Assembly: GCF_900109525.1 (NCBI RefSeq)
Contig: NZ_FOAN01000001.1
Coordinates: forward strand, 868,001-932,000
Direction of reading: 5' to 3'
Origin: Allobosea lupini
GTDB lineage: Bacteria > Pseudomonadota > Alphaproteobacteria > Rhizobiales > Beijerinckiaceae
DNA: 64,000 bases
The first letter of the stretch is position 1, and each line of letters starts with the position of its first letter. Below, in pieces: positions 35,087-44,754 of the stretch. Made by a program: the position numbers and the translations under genes. The notes beneath the pieces were generated by a model that was not told the DNA's origin, did no database searches, and saw only the letters and a program-made list of their open reading frames with translations.

Positions 35087-35619
35087 GCTTCGATACTGCC
35101 TGAGAAAGGCGGGAACAACGGATCGGCGGCAAGGATATCGTCGAGCAAGCGCATGGCCAAGACGGCGCCCCCCGCCCTGGCATGGCGGGCCAGCGCCGCT
35201 GCATCGATCTGCGGGGCGATGTTGCGGGCGAGCGCGGCTTCGAAGGCTCCAGGCTCCCCGGCGGCAAGCGCCTCCTCATAGCCACTGAGCCGGCCATAGA
35301 AACTGCGGCCGATCTTCTTCATCCGCTTCGGCACGGCGACGTCGCTGATGCCGCCCTGGCGGAAACCGAGCTCGAGATAGGCAAAGCTGGCGTCGATCAG
35401 GTCCTGCGCCACGTCGGCCGCCGGGGCTGGCAAGTCGCGCAGCCGCCGCAGCACCAGGAAGAGATGCAGCGTCAGCGCCTCGAACCGCCCCTCGAAATCA
35501 TCGGGCACGCGGCCCTGCAGATACAGGGCCGGCTCGCGCGAGGCGCCGACGATGCGCTCAAGCAACGTGTTGACCGGCGCCATGCGCGCACGCTTCCTGC
35601 CGAACAGGCCGAAGATCAC
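35083..35619 (-). CDS. Ubiquinol-cytochrome c chaperone family protein
   Basis: A 178-residue member of the CBP3/ubiquinol-cytochrome c chaperone family: VPDDFEGRFEALTLHLFLVLRR, FAYLELGFRQGGISDVAVPKRMKKIGRSFYGRL in two parts. In mitochondria Cbp3 assists cytochrome b assembly in the bc1 complex; a similar bacterial role is assumed. The GTG at 35619 gives the usual N-terminus (IFGLFGRKRAR); a longer ATG frame runs towards bamE. Overlaps the DUF177 gene. Confidence 0.88.
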   Translation of the reverse strand: MIFGLFGRKRARMAPVNTLLERIVGASREPALYLQGRVPDDFEGRFEALTLHLFLVLRRLRDLPAPAADVAQDLIDASFAYLELGFRQGGISDVAVPKRMKKIGRSFYGRLSGYEEALAAGEPGAFEAALARNIAPQIDAAALARHARAGGAVLAMRLLDDILAADPLFPPFSGSIEA

Positions 35620-35756
35620 AGCCCCTACCCGCCTTTCCCAACCAGCTTGGCTAAAAGTGACTTGCCTTGCCAAAGCCATCCTCGGGCGTTACGCCAAGCG
35701 CACCCACCCTGACAAGCGCGGCTGCTCCGCGCGCCTCCCCTTCGGATCCGCCACGC

Positions 35757-36251
35757 ATGACTGCTCCGACCCGCCGTACCGTCCTGATCGGCTCGCTGGC
35801 CGCCGCCCTGCCGCTGGCCGGCTGCGGCACGGCCACCAATCTCGGCTTCCGCACCCCGACCTCGGCCGGCCTCAACGAGGAGTTCACCCGCGGCTTCGTC
35901 ATGGATGACGAGCTGATCGCCAAGGTGAAGGTCGGCATGGACGTGCAGACCGTGCTGACCACGCTCGGCACGCCCTCGACCACCTCGACCGTCGGCAACC
36001 GCACCTTCTACTACATCAGCCAGAGGGTTCGCCGGCGCTTCCAGTTCCAGGACTTCGCCGTCATCGACCAGAATGTGCTGGTGATCTATTTCAACAAGGG
36101 CTTCAAGGTCGAGCGCATCGCCAATTACGGCCTGCAGGACGGCGTGATCTTCGACTTCATCAGCCGCACCACCCCGACCGGCGGCGAGGAGCAGAGCTTC
36201 CTGCGCAACCTGTTCCGCGGCGTCACCAAGTTCACGCCGTTCGGCGCCTGA
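35757..36251 (+). CDS. bamE: Outer membrane assembly lipoprotein BamE
   Basis: A 164-residue BamE/SmpA lipoprotein. The signal peptide ends in ALPLAGC at about residue 23. The BamE fold is seen in DDELIAKVKVGMDVQTVLTTLGTPS and GNRTFYYISQ. It is part of the BAM complex that inserts outer-membrane beta-barrel proteins. Divergent from the chaperone gene and closed by a good terminator at 36278-36306. Confidence 0.93.
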   Translation: MTAPTRRTVLIGSLAAALPLAGCGTATNLGFRTPTSAGLNEEFTRGFVMDDELIAKVKVGMDVQTVLTTLGTPSTTSTVGNRTFYYISQRVRRRFQFQDFAVIDQNVLVIYFNKGFKVERIANYGLQDGVIFDFISRTTPTGGEEQSFLRNLFRGVTKFTPFGA

Positions 36252-36277
36252 ACCCGTCTCGCCATTCATGACGCAAG

Positions 36278-36306
36278 AGCCCTGCGGCGACACCGCAGGG
36301 CTTTTT
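36278..36306 (+). terminator. Rho-independent terminator after bamE
   Basis: AGCCCTGCGG pairs perfectly with CCGCAGGGCT across a five-base loop, followed by TTTTTC. Confidence 0.9.
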
Positions 36307-36410
36307 CATTGGCGGGCCCCCGCGTTCCGCGTCGTGACGGATGCTTCGTGCTTCCGAGTCGGGCGCTAAAGCAACAAGATAGATTCGCGACCTATCGGAT
36401 GCGCGGCGAT

Positions 36411-37331
36411 CTAGCCGCCCTTCGGCTTCCGTGCCGGCAGCGTCATCGCGAACACTCCGACGATGACCAGCGCGAGCCCGGCCCAGGCGGTCGGGCTCAG
36501 GCGCTCGCCGAGGAAGAGAACGCCCAGGGCAACTCCGGTGGGCACGCGCAGATAGGCGACCGAGGTCGTCCCGACCGTACCGAGCCGGTCGATCAACCGG
36601 AAATAGAGGATGAACGCCAGCGCGGTCGAGAACACCGACAGTGCCAGCAGCGCCTGGATCGATGCGGCCGAGGGCCTGATCGTCCAGGGCCGGTCTATGA
36701 TCAGGCTGAAGGGGATCAGGATCACGGCGCCGCAGATCAAGGAGCCGGCGGCCGGCATGATCGGGTCGAGCCCCTTGAAATTGCGCCCGAACAGCGCCGC
36801 TCCGCCATAGCAGGCCGCCGCCGCGACGAGGGCGAGCTGGGCCCAGAGTTCGCGGCCGAAGCCCGAGAGCGCCTCCATGCCGATGATCAGGCAGACACCG
36901 AGCATGCCGGCGGCGACGCCAAACAGCTTCCTGCCCGCTGCGGCCTCGGTACGGAAGAGCAGCAGGCTGAGCAGGAAAGCGAAGATCGGCGACCCGGCAT
37001 TGAGGATCGCAGCAAGGCCGGCATCGACGCTGGTCTCGGCCCAGGCGATCAGGGTGAACGGCACGGCGCTGTTGAGGCAGGCCTGGATCAGGAAGCGCCG
37101 CCAGATGACGGGATCTCGCGGCAGGCTGAGGCCGCGCCCGCGGATGACGACGAGCAGGAGCGCGCCGGCGACCAGTGTGCGCGCCGCGATCAAGGTCAGC
37201 GGCGGGATCGTCTCGACACCGAGCTTGATGAAGCTGTAGGAGGCGCCCCAGAGCGTCGCCAGAAGAAGCAGAGAGGCCAGATCGATCAGGTGGCCGGATC
37301 GTGCGGCGGCGGGAGCGGCTGGGGTGGTCAT
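36411..37331 (-). CDS. DMT-superfamily (EamA) exporter
   Basis: A 306-residue membrane protein with ten helices in two EamA repeats (LATLWGASYSFIKLGVETIPP in the first, AFILYFRLIDRLG and SVAYLRVPTGVALGVLFLGE in the second). Such proteins commonly export amino acids or metabolites. It stands alone between bamE and hppA. Substrate unknown. Confidence 0.88.
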   Translation of the reverse strand: MTTPAAPAAARSGHLIDLASLLLLATLWGASYSFIKLGVETIPPLTLIAARTLVAGALLLVVIRGRGLSLPRDPVIWRRFLIQACLNSAVPFTLIAWAETSVDAGLAAILNAGSPIFAFLLSLLLFRTEAAAGRKLFGVAAGMLGVCLIIGMEALSGFGRELWAQLALVAAAACYGGAALFGRNFKGLDPIMPAAGSLICGAVILIPFSLIIDRPWTIRPSAASIQALLALSVFSTALAFILYFRLIDRLGTVGTTSVAYLRVPTGVALGVLFLGERLSPTAWAGLALVIVGVFAMTLPARKPKGG

Positions 37332-37477
37332 CGGGTCCTCCTCGGATGGCCGGGACCATGACAGGCGAAGCCAGGCCCGTCGCGCCGGAACGCTACGGCC
37401 CCGGCCGTAGCCTCGCAGATCGATTCAGCCGCTTGGCAATCTGATTCCGCAGCCGGGCGCCAATCTTTGCAGCGCAA

Positions 37478-37506
37478 CGAAAAACCCCGCGGATCGCTCC
37501 GCGGGG
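37478..37506 (-). terminator. Rho-independent terminator after hppA
   Basis: CCCCGCGG and CCGCGGGG form an 8-bp stem over a six-base loop; on the minus strand it is followed by TTTTTCG. It lies 28 bp past the hppA stop. Confidence 0.9.
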
Positions 37507-37533
37507 CCAGGCATCTGTCAGGAGATCTGCCGC

Positions 37534-39690
37534 TCAGCTATGCGCCAGGATGGCGAGCAGCAGCAGCGCGATGATGTTGGTGATCTTGATCGCGGGATTC
37601 ACGGCGGGGCCAGCCGTGTCCTTGTAGGGGTCGCCGACGGTGTCGCCGGTGACCGAAGCCTTATGCGCCTCGGAGCCCTTGAGATGGCGGACGCCGTCCT
37701 TGTCGACGAAGCCGTCCTCGAAGCTCTTCTTGGCGTTATCCCAGGCGCCGCCGCCCGAGGTCATCGAGATGGCGACGAAGATGCCGGTGACGATCACGCC
37801 CATCAGCATGGCGCCAACCGCGGCGAAGGCCTGGTTCTTGCCGGCGATGGCATTGATGACGAAGAAGGTCACGACCGGAGCGAGCACCGGCAGCAGCGAC
37901 GGCAGCACCATTTCCTTGATCGCCGCCCTGGTCAGCAGGTCGACGGCGCGGGCATAGTCCGGCCGATCCGTGCCCTGCATGATGCCGGGTTTCTCCCTGA
38001 ACTGACGGCGCACCTCCTCGACCACCGAGCCCGCCGCCTTGCCGACGGCGGTCATGCCCATGCCGCCGAACAGGAAGGGGATCAGGCCGCCGAGCAGCAG
38101 GCCGACGACGACGTAGGGATTGGACAGCGAGAAGTCGACGGTGACGCCCTTGAAGTACTGGAAGGTCGTCGAACCCGCCTTGTTGGCCTCGGCCACGAAG
38201 AAGTTGAGGTCCGAGGTGTAGGCAGCAAAGAGTACCAGCGCGCCAAGGCCGGCCGAGCCGATGGCGTAGCCCTTGGTGATCGCCTTGGTGGTGTTGCCGA
38301 CGGCATCGAGCGCGTCGGTGGAGTGGCGGACCTCCTTGGGGAGGCCGGCCATCTCGGCGATGCCGCCGGCATTGTCGGTGACCGGACCGAAGGCGTCGAG
38401 CGCGACGACCACGCCGGCCAGCGCCAGCATGGCGGTGGTGGCGATGGCGATGCCGAACAGGCCGGCGAGACCGTAGGAGACGATGATGCCGGCGATGATC
38501 ACGATGGTCGGCAGTGCGGTCGATTCCAAGGATACCGCGAGACCCTGGATGACATTGGTGCCGTGGCCGGTGACCGAGGCCTGGGCGATCGAGACGACAG
38601 GGCGCTTGCCGGTGCCGGTGTAGTACTCGGTGATGACGACGATCAGCAGCGTCACCGCGAGGCCGACAAGTGCGCAGCCGAACAGGCCACCCGAGGTGAA
38701 GGTCACGCCCTGCACCGTGGTGAACGAGGTGGCGAAGCCGCCGAACATCAGGTAATTGACCGCGGCGATCGCGCCGACGGAGAGCACGCCGGCGGCGATG
38801 AAGCCCTTGTAGAGCGCGCCCATGATCGACTGGTTGGCGCCGAGCTTGACGAAGAAGGTGCCGATGATCGAGGTGACGACGCAGGCCGCGCCGATCGCCA
38901 TCGGATAGAGCATCATCGCGCCGAGCACGGGCTGACCGGCGAAGAAGATGGCGGACAGCACCATGGTCGCGACCAGCGTCACCGCATAGGTCTCGAACAG
39001 GTCGGCCGCCATGCCGGCGCAGTCACCGACATTGTCGCCGACATTGTCGGCGATCGTCGCCGGGTTGCGCGGGTCATCCTCGGGAATGCCGGCCTCGACC
39101 TTGCCGACGAGGTCGGCACCGACATCCGCGCCCTTGGTGAAGATGCCGCCGCCGAGGCGGGCAAAGATCGAGATCAGCGAGGCGCCGAAGCCGAGCGCGA
39201 CGAGCGAGTCGATGACGACACGGCTCGAAGGCGCGAAGCCCTTCATCCCGGTGAGGAAGCCGTAATAGCAGGCGACGCCAAGCAGAGCGAGGCCGGCGAC
39301 CAGCATGCCGGTGACCGCGCCCGCCTTGAAGGCGACGTCGAGGCCGTCGCCGAGCGACTGCATCGCCGCCTGGGCGGTGCGGACATTGGCGCGGACCGAG
39401 ACGTTCATGCCGATGAAGCCGGCGGCGCCCGAGAGCACGGCGCCGATCAAGAAGCCGATGCCGACATAGGCGCCGAGCAGATAGGTGAGGCCGACGAAGA
39501 GTACCACTCCGACCATGGCGATTGTGACGTATTGGCGCTTGAGATAGGCCTGCGCGCCCTCGGCCACCGCACCGGAAATCTCCTGCATGCGCTGGTTGCC
39601 GGCATCGCGTTTCATCACGTCGCCATAGGCCCATAAGCCGTAGACGATCGATAACGCACTCAAGACAATGATGATGAGCAAGGCCGACAT
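37534..39690 (-). CDS. hppA: Membrane-bound proton-translocating pyrophosphatase
   Basis: A 718-residue H+-PPase with about sixteen helices. The catalytic segments are [18 protein letters not shown], with [20 protein letters not shown] just behind, and [13 protein letters not shown]. The key residue in [12 protein letters not shown] is Lys rather than Ala, the mark of K+-independent enzymes. It hydrolyses pyrophosphate and pumps protons across the inner membrane. An imperfect inverted repeat sits 45 bp upstream. Confidence 0.97.
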   Translation of the reverse strand: MSALLIIIVLSALSIVYGLWAYGDVMKRDAGNQRMQEISGAVAEGAQAYLKRQYVTIAMVGVVLFVGLTYLLGAYVGIGFLIGAVLSGAAGFIGMNVSVRANVRTAQAAMQSLGDGLDVAFKAGAVTGMLVAGLALLGVACYYGFLTGMKGFAPSSRVVIDSLVALGFGASLISIFARLGGGIFTKGADVGADLVGKVEAGIPEDDPRNPATIADNVGDNVGDCAGMAADLFETYAVTLVATMVLSAIFFAGQPVLGAMMLYPMAIGAACVVTSIIGTFFVKLGANQSIMGALYKGFIAAGVLSVGAIAAVNYLMFGGFATSFTTVQGVTFTSGGLFGCALVGLAVTLLIVVITEYYTGTGKRPVVSIAQASVTGHGTNVIQGLAVSLESTALPTIVIIAGIIVSYGLAGLFGIAIATTAMLALAGVVVALDAFGPVTDNAGGIAEMAGLPKEVRHSTDALDAVGNTTKAITKGYAIGSAGLGALVLFAAYTSDLNFFVAEANKAGSTTFQYFKGVTVDFSLSNPYVVVGLLLGGLIPFLFGGMGMTAVGKAAGSVVEEVRRQFREKPGIMQGTDRPDYARAVDLLTRAAIKEMVLPSLLPVLAPVVTFFVINAIAGKNQAFAAVGAMLMGVIVTGIFVAISMTSGGGAWDNAKKSFEDGFVDKDGVRHLKGSEAHKASVTGDTVGDPYKDTAGPAVNPAIKITNIIALLLLAILAHS

Positions 39691-39734
39691 CGAATTTCCT
39701 ATCCCTGAGATTTCGTCATCCGGGGTAGGACACC

Positions 39735-39785
39735 CCGACGGAGCCGGTTTTCCGGTTCTTTGAACGCAGGAAACGGCTCTGTCGG
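39735..39785. repeat. Imperfect inverted repeat upstream of hppA
   Basis: CCGACGGAGCCGGTTTTC (39735-39752) is nearly the reverse complement of GAAACGGCTCTGTCGG (39770-39785). It would form a long leader hairpin in hppA mRNA or an extended operator. The rest of the 39691-39944 gap shows nothing else. Confidence 0.4.
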
Positions 39786-39944
39786 CCTCACGACGAATCA
39801 GGCCACAGCGCCGATCACCAGTGTCGGATCGGATTGTTGCCCAGTTTCCGCCAGAATCGCAAACGGGTCGGCTGACAATTCCGGGAGAATGTCAGGTCAT
39901 CGTGCACCGATCTGCCGATCGGCCGTGACCATTTGAGGGTCACT

Positions 39945-40745
39945 CTAAAGTGCCACGTCCCGATTGACGTTCTTGTAGAGCAGGTAGCAGGCATCGCCGA
40001 AACCGGTCGGATAGAACTGCTGCGGGCAGTAGCCGCCCATCCAGATGAAGTCCTCGGCCCAGATCTCGTGCCAATCCTGCCCGAGGAAGTAGAGCCCCTG
40101 CCCTTCCAGCATGTAGAGCCCGTGCTCCATCACATGGGTCTCGACATCCGGGAAAAAGGCGCCTGGCTTGAACCACATCAGGTTCATCTCGAAATCGAAG
40201 CGCATGTCGCCATAGGGCAGCAGGAACTGGAAGCCGCGCCCCTCCATGCCGGTATGATTGGTCAGCGGGACCGCATCGCGATGCGACAGGATCGGCTCGG
40301 GCACGGCAAGGCCGGGCGCCGGCTCGTAGCGCTTGCGCAGGCCAAGGACGCGCACCGGCCCATCGCTGTCATTGCGCAGCGAGAACCGCGTTCCACCCGG
40401 AACATAGGCAAAGCTGCCGGGACCGAAGGCGTTGCCGCCGGCACCGTCAATGGCGAACGCCGCTTCGCCGGACAGTCCATAATAGAAGTGCTGCACGCCG
40501 TCCTCGGCGAAAGGCGCAAGCGTGCCGCCGCCGGGCTCGATCTCGAGCACGTACTGCGCAAACCGAGCCCCCAGCACCGGGGCTGCGAGAATGCGCGCAA
40601 TGGTCTTCTCGACATGCGGCAACCGGCTGACCAGCACGCCCTCGGGCGGCATGAAGGCGTAGTTTCTCTGCACCACGCCGCGGTTGTGACCGATCGCGCC
40701 CGCGACGGGGCGACCGGCGCACTGGGGAAGCTGATGAGGGCGCAT
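39945..40745 (-). CDS. (S)-ureidoglycine aminohydrolase (bicupin)
   Basis: A 266-residue bicupin. Family-specific sequence is dense near the end: DVETHVMEHGLYMLEGQG, QDWHEIWAEDFIWMGG and CPQQFYPTG, carrying the Mn-binding Glu/His and substrate residues. It releases ammonia from (S)-ureidoglycine in allantoate breakdown, giving ureidoglycolate. No other purine-catabolism genes are seen here, so it works with enzymes encoded elsewhere. It lies 38 bp behind an MFS gene. Confidence 0.9.
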   Translation of the reverse strand: MRPHQLPQCAGRPVAGAIGHNRGVVQRNYAFMPPEGVLVSRLPHVEKTIARILAAPVLGARFAQYVLEIEPGGGTLAPFAEDGVQHFYYGLSGEAAFAIDGAGGNAFGPGSFAYVPGGTRFSLRNDSDGPVRVLGLRKRYEPAPGLAVPEPILSHRDAVPLTNHTGMEGRGFQFLLPYGDMRFDFEMNLMWFKPGAFFPDVETHVMEHGLYMLEGQGLYFLGQDWHEIWAEDFIWMGGYCPQQFYPTGFGDACYLLYKNVNRDVAL

Positions 40746-40783
40746 GCGAGGTCTCCGCTTCAGGCCGGACTATCCAGCAAGGA

Positions 40784-41986
40784 TCACGCCACCACACGTC
40801 GCTGCAGGCCTTGCCAGGCGACCAGAGCCAGCGCGACTGCGACCGGCGGGAAGACCAGCCAGTTGACGCTGGTCCAGCCGCCGGCGCTGAGCAGTCCGCC
40901 GGAGGAGAAGGAGGCGATCGCGACCGAGCCGAAGACAAGGAAGTCGTTGGCCGCCTGGACCTTGACCCGCTCCTCCGGCCGGTAGCAGTCGGTCACCAGC
41001 GCGGTCGCACCGATGAAGCCGAAATTCCAGCCGATCCCGAGGAGGACGAGCGCGATCCAGAAATGCGCGACACTGAGGCCGCTGAGGCCGACGATCGCCG
41101 CGAGCGCCGTCAGCAAGAGGCCGGCAGCCGTGATCGTCTCCTTGCCGAAGCGGGCGATCAGGCGACCGGTGAAGAAGCTCGGCGCGAACATGGCGAGCAC
41201 ATGCCACTGGATACCGAGCGCGGCATCGCCGACACTGTGGCCGCAACCGACCATGGCGAGCGGGGCCGCTGTCATCACGAAGCTCATCAGCCCGTAGGCG
41301 ACGAGCGCCGCGATCACCGAGGCGATGAACTTGGGTTGGCGCATGATCTCGGGAAGCGGCCGGCCGCCACCGGACTTCGCCTCCTTCACTGGTGGAGCGC
41401 GCAGCGCCAGCACGACACCAATGGCGATCAGAGCAAGCGCACCCTGCGCCAGAAAGCTTGCGGCAAAGGGCGCGGCCGGCGTCAGGTCACGCGTCCAGTA
41501 AACCGATTGCGGCCCGATCACGCCGGCAGCCAGCCCGCCGATCATCACCCAGGAGATCGCACGCGGCCGGAAGCCCTCGCTCGCCGTGTCGGCGGCGGCG
41601 AAGCGATAGCTCTGCACATAGGAGCCGTAGAGCCCGCACAGGAAGGTGCCAAGGCAGAACAGCCAGAACAGCCGTTCGGCCACACCGGTCGCGGCGACGC
41701 TGGCGCCGACGGCACCGATCAGCGCGCCGACGATATAGCCGCGGCGGCGGCCAAGCCGGCGCATCAGGAACGCCGCCGGGATGACGCCAGTGGCCAGACC
41801 GAGCTGCATCAGGCTGACCGGCACGGTGGCGAAGGCCTGGTTCGCGACCAGTTGCGAGCCGACGATGCCGCCGAGCGAGATCACGATCGCCGGGCTCGCG
41901 CCGCCGAGCGCCTGGGCGCCGGCGAGCACGAGCGCATTGCGCTTGGCGAGCGTATCGCCGTCCATCACCGGAACATGCTGGTTCAT
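40784..41986 (-). CDS. MFS transporter
   Basis: A 400-residue major facilitator protein with twelve predicted helices and MRRLGRRRGYIVGALIGAVG between helices 2 and 3. The ATG at 41986 starts the recognisable protein; a large in-frame extension through thiL is an artefact. It follows thiL by 35 bp and is followed by the ureidoglycine aminohydrolase gene. Being in the thiL run may be accidental; no substrate is evident. Confidence 0.88.
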   Translation of the reverse strand: MNQHVPVMDGDTLAKRNALVLAGAQALGGASPAIVISLGGIVGSQLVANQAFATVPVSLMQLGLATGVIPAAFLMRRLGRRRGYIVGALIGAVGASVAATGVAERLFWLFCLGTFLCGLYGSYVQSYRFAAADTASEGFRPRAISWVMIGGLAAGVIGPQSVYWTRDLTPAAPFAASFLAQGALALIAIGVVLALRAPPVKEAKSGGGRPLPEIMRQPKFIASVIAALVAYGLMSFVMTAAPLAMVGCGHSVGDAALGIQWHVLAMFAPSFFTGRLIARFGKETITAAGLLLTALAAIVGLSGLSVAHFWIALVLLGIGWNFGFIGATALVTDCYRPEERVKVQAANDFLVFGSVAIASFSSGGLLSAGGWTSVNWLVFPPVAVALALVAWQGLQRRVVA

Positions 41987-42021
41987 CGCAGCCGCCGCCC
42001 TTCGCGGCCGCCCAGCCGCCG

Positions 42022-43029
42022 TCAGAAATGAGCGAAGGAGCCGCGCGCGAAGCTTCGCGGCCGGCCCGCTTCGGTATAGCGCACGTTCCCCGCCTCGGCG
42101 GTGACGCGCCCGATGCGCGCGAGGCTGAGCCCCGCCGCCTCCGCGGCAGCAACCATAGAAGGAAATTCTCCTTCCGGGATCGTACAGAGAATTTCGTAGT
42201 CGTCGCCGCCGGTCCAGGCCAGTTCCGCCAGTGCGGGATCGGCCATGACGGCAGAGCGGGCCGCGGGCGAGAGCGGCACGGCATCGAGGTCTATCTCCGC
42301 CCCCGCCTTCGAGGCCGCCAGCAGCTTGGCAAGGTCGCCGACCAGCCCGTCGGAGACATCCATCGCAGCCGAGGCATGCGCCTGCAGGGCGGCGGCGAGC
42401 GCAACCCGCGGCTGCGGGTGCAGATAGCGATCGGTGAGGAAGGCGCGATCGGCTTCCGGGAGTTGGCCGACCCAGGCGGGCCGATCCGGCCCGTGCGCCT
42501 TCAGGCCGAGCGCGCCGTCGCCGATCGTGCCGGTGACGGCGACGACATCGCACGGCTTGGCTCCCGAACGCAGCACCATGCGGCCGGCGGGAACGCTGCC
42601 GAAGGCGGTGATCGAGAGGGTCAGCGGGCCGTTGGTCGAGACCGTGTCGCCACCGATCAGCGGACAATCGGCCTCGCCCGCCATGACACCGAGCCCCTGT
42701 GCGAAGCCGGCGAGCCAGTCTTCCGTCCAGCCCGTGGGCAGAGCGAGCGTCAGGACGAAGCCGTCGGGCCTAGCGCCCTTGGCGGCGAGATCGGAGAGAT
42801 TGACGCCGAGCGCCTTGCGCCCGATCGAGGCCGGCGGGTCGTCGGCGAAGAAGTGCACGCCGGCGACGAGCGCATCGGCGGTGACCACGAGCTCATAGCC
42901 GCGCGCCGGGCGCAGCAAGGCGGCGTCGTCGATCAGGCCGAGCCCGGCGCGGCCGGCGATCGGCGCGAAATAGCGGGCGATCAGCTCGAATTCGCCGGGG
43001 CTCCGGGGTCCGGCCACGGCGCCGCTCAC
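42022..43029 (-). CDS. thiL: Thiamine-monophosphate kinase
   Basis: A 335-residue ThiL. The N-terminal GEFELIARYFAP, GLIDDAALL (metal-binding Asp pair) and LGVNLSDLAAKGARPDGFVL are family motifs, with MDVSDGLVGDLAKLL in the second half. It phosphorylates thiamine phosphate to the diphosphate. The first codons overlap nusB by 4 bp. Confidence 0.95.
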   Translation of the reverse strand: MSGAVAGPRSPGEFELIARYFAPIAGRAGLGLIDDAALLRPARGYELVVTADALVAGVHFFADDPPASIGRKALGVNLSDLAAKGARPDGFVLTLALPTGWTEDWLAGFAQGLGVMAGEADCPLIGGDTVSTNGPLTLSITAFGSVPAGRMVLRSGAKPCDVVAVTGTIGDGALGLKAHGPDRPAWVGQLPEADRAFLTDRYLHPQPRVALAAALQAHASAAMDVSDGLVGDLAKLLAASKAGAEIDLDAVPLSPAARSAVMADPALAELAWTGGDDYEILCTIPEGEFPSMVAAAEAAGLSLARIGRVTAEAGNVRYTEAGRPRSFARGSFAHF

Positions 43030-43493
43030 GCTGCCGGAGCGTCGAATTCCTCGGCGCGGACGTCGCGGGCCATCCTGTCGAGCACCGCGTTGACCATGCC
43101 GACCTCGTCGCCCTCGTAGAAGGAGCGGGCGACCGCGACATATTCCGAGATCACGGCACGGCCCGGCACGTCCTTGCGGAAGGCGAGCTCATAGGCGCCG
43201 GCGCGCAGGATGGCGCGCACCACCGCCTCGACGCGCTTCAACGGCCAGCCGGAGGCGAGGAGATCGTCGACGGAACGGTCGACCAGACGCTGCTCACGGA
43301 CGACGCCGCCGAGCAGGTCGCGGAAGAAGGCGATCTCGGCCTTGGGGAGCTCGATGTCCTCGACTTCCTTGCCGATCCAGAAGGCTTCGAACTCGGCCAT
43401 GGCCTCGACCACGCCGCGCCCACCGACCTCCATCTCGTAGAGCGCCTGGACGGCCGACAGCCGGGCGCCGCGGCGCATCTCGGATCGGCTCAT
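43026..43493 (-). CDS. nusB: Transcription antitermination factor NusB
   Basis: A 155-residue all-helical Nus[17 protein letters not shown] opens it and [25 protein letters not shown] near the end is typical. It binds boxA RNA with NusE in rRNA antitermination. Overlaps ribH by 4 bp upstream and thiL by 4 bp downstream. Confidence 0.95.
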   Translation of the reverse strand: MSRSEMRRGARLSAVQALYEMEVGGRGVVEAMAEFEAFWIGKEVEDIELPKAEIAFFRDLLGGVVREQRLVDRSVDDLLASGWPLKRVEAVVRAILRAGAYELAFRKDVPGRAVISEYVAVARSFYEGDEVGMVNAVLDRMARDVRAEEFDAPAA

Positions 43494-43987
43494 TTCGACT
43501 CCTCCGCCAGCGAGCGCTTGTAACGCAGCACCGCGAGCGCAGCTTCCGCCGCGCCGCCACCCTTGTCCATCTCGCTGCGGTTGGCGCGGGCCCAGGCCTG
43601 CGCGTCGTTCTCGACAGTGAGGATGCCGTTGCCGAGCGGCAGGGCAAAGGCGACCGACAGGTCCATCAGCGCGCGCGAGCTCTCGCCGGCGACGATGTCG
43701 TAATGGCCGGTCTCGCCGCGGATGACGGTGCCGAGCGCGACGACGGCCTCATAAGGGTCGACCGCCTCGTCGGCGGCGCGCAGGCCGATGACGATGGCGG
43801 AGGGGATTTCGAGCGCGCCGGGGACGGTGACGACATCGACGCGGCAGCCGGCCTTCTCCAGCACGGCGGTCGCGCCGGCGAGCAGTTCGTCGGCGAGGCC
43901 ATCATAGAAACGGGCCTCGACCACCAGCACACGGGCGTCGTCGAGCGGAGCGGCTGAGGCAGCCGAAGATTGCCGGGATCCGGCCAT
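43490..43987 (-). CDS. ribH: 6,7-dimethyl-8-ribityllumazine synthase
   Basis: A 165-residue lumazine synthase. Substrate-binding segments [31 protein letters not shown] and [11 protein letters not shown] are complete. It joins the pyrimidine from RibD with the four-carbon phosphate. The ATG at 43987 has AAGGAAG upstream; the in-frame start at 44029 runs into the palindromic repeat. Confidence 0.95.
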   Translation of the reverse strand: MAGSRQSSAASAAPLDDARVLVVEARFYDGLADELLAGATAVLEKAGCRVDVVTVPGALEIPSAIVIGLRAADEAVDPYEAVVALGTVIRGETGHYDIVAGESSRALMDLSVAFALPLGNGILTVENDAQAWARANRSEMDKGGGAAEAALAVLRYKRSLAEESK

Positions 43988-44036
43988 GGCGTCTTCCTTA
44001 TGCAAGAGATGGTGCCCGTGAATATCCAAGCACCAA

Positions 44037-44090
44037 AGCCCTCATCCTGAGGAGCTGTTTCGACAGAAACTGCTCCTCAGGATGAGGGCT
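44037..44090. repeat. Large palindromic repeat between ribC and ribH
   Basis: A 19-bp perfect stem (44037-44055 with 44072-44090, core CCTCATCCTGAGGAGC) is extended by an inner GTTTC/GAAAC stem around a GACA loop. Elements with this core are widely scattered in Bradyrhizobium, Rhodopseudomonas and relatives. It fills the ribH-ribC gap and may affect mRNA stability there. Confidence 0.85.
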
Positions 44091-44106
44091 GAGCGTTGGG
44101 CCGGCT

Positions 44107-44754
44107 TTAGCCCCCCGGACGCGCCTCCGCAAGCCGCGCGGCATACCGCGCCATCAGATCGACCTCGACATGGACGCCGTCTCCCTTCCTGCGCTCACCC
44201 CAGGTTGTGACGCTGAAGGAATGCGGGATCAGCAGCACGGTGAAGACGTCGTCCTCGACCGTGTTGACGGTCAGCGATGTCCCGTCGAGGCAGATCGAGC
44301 CCTTGGCGGCGATGAAGCGAGCGAGCCCCTGCGGCGCCCGGATATGGAAGCGGGCCGTCGCGCCCCAGGGCTCGCTCGGGTCGGGCGCGATCTCGTCGAT
44401 CGTCAGGATGGTGCCGACGCCGTCGACATGGCCGGTGACGAGATGACCGCCGAGTTCGTCGCCCATCTTGAGCGAGCGCTCCAGGTTGATCTTCGTGCCT
44501 GACATCCACGCGCCGACGGACGTCTTCGCCAGGGTCTCGGCGGCCGCCTCCACCTGGAACAGGCAGCCGGGCTCGCCATCCTCGCGCGGCTTGAGGGCCG
44601 TGACAGTCAGGCAGACGCCGGCACAGGCGATCGAGGCGCCGAGCTCGATGCCGGATGCCTCCCACGGGCACGAGATATCGAACTGCTTCAGGCTCGGGCC
44701 CTTGGTCTGCGAGCGGGTGACGGTGCCGATGGCGGTGACGATGCCGGTGAACAT
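44107..44754 (-). CDS. ribC: Riboflavin synthase alpha subunit
   Basis: A 215-residue riboflavin synthase with two lumazine-binding repeats: [10 protein letters not shown] opens the first, GASIACAGVCLTV follows, and the second contains ELGGHLVTGHVDGVG and GSICLDGTSLTV. It dismutates lumazine to riboflavin. Its ATG shares one base with the ribD stop (TGATG). Named ribE in some species. Confidence 0.95.
   Translation of the reverse strand: MFTGIVTAIGTVTRSQTKGPSLKQFDISCPWEASGIELGASIACAGVCLTVTALKPREDGEPGCLFQVEAAAETLAKTSVGAWMSGTKINLERSLKMGDELGGHLVTGHVDGVGTILTIDEIAPDPSEPWGATARFHIRAPQGLARFIAAKGSICLDGTSLTVNTVEDDVFTVLLIPHSFSVTTWGERRKGDGVHVEVDLMARYAARLAEARPGG

Noticed and set aside
37540..39636. A 698-codon plus-strand frame opposite hppA
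   Set aside because: Low-complexity Asp/Gly/Arg/His-rich sequence, a shadow of the strongly conserved pyrophosphatase.
40784..42667. A long MFS frame extending back through thiL
   Set aside because: The extension is the out-of-frame reading of thiL; the recognisable MFS protein starts at 41986.
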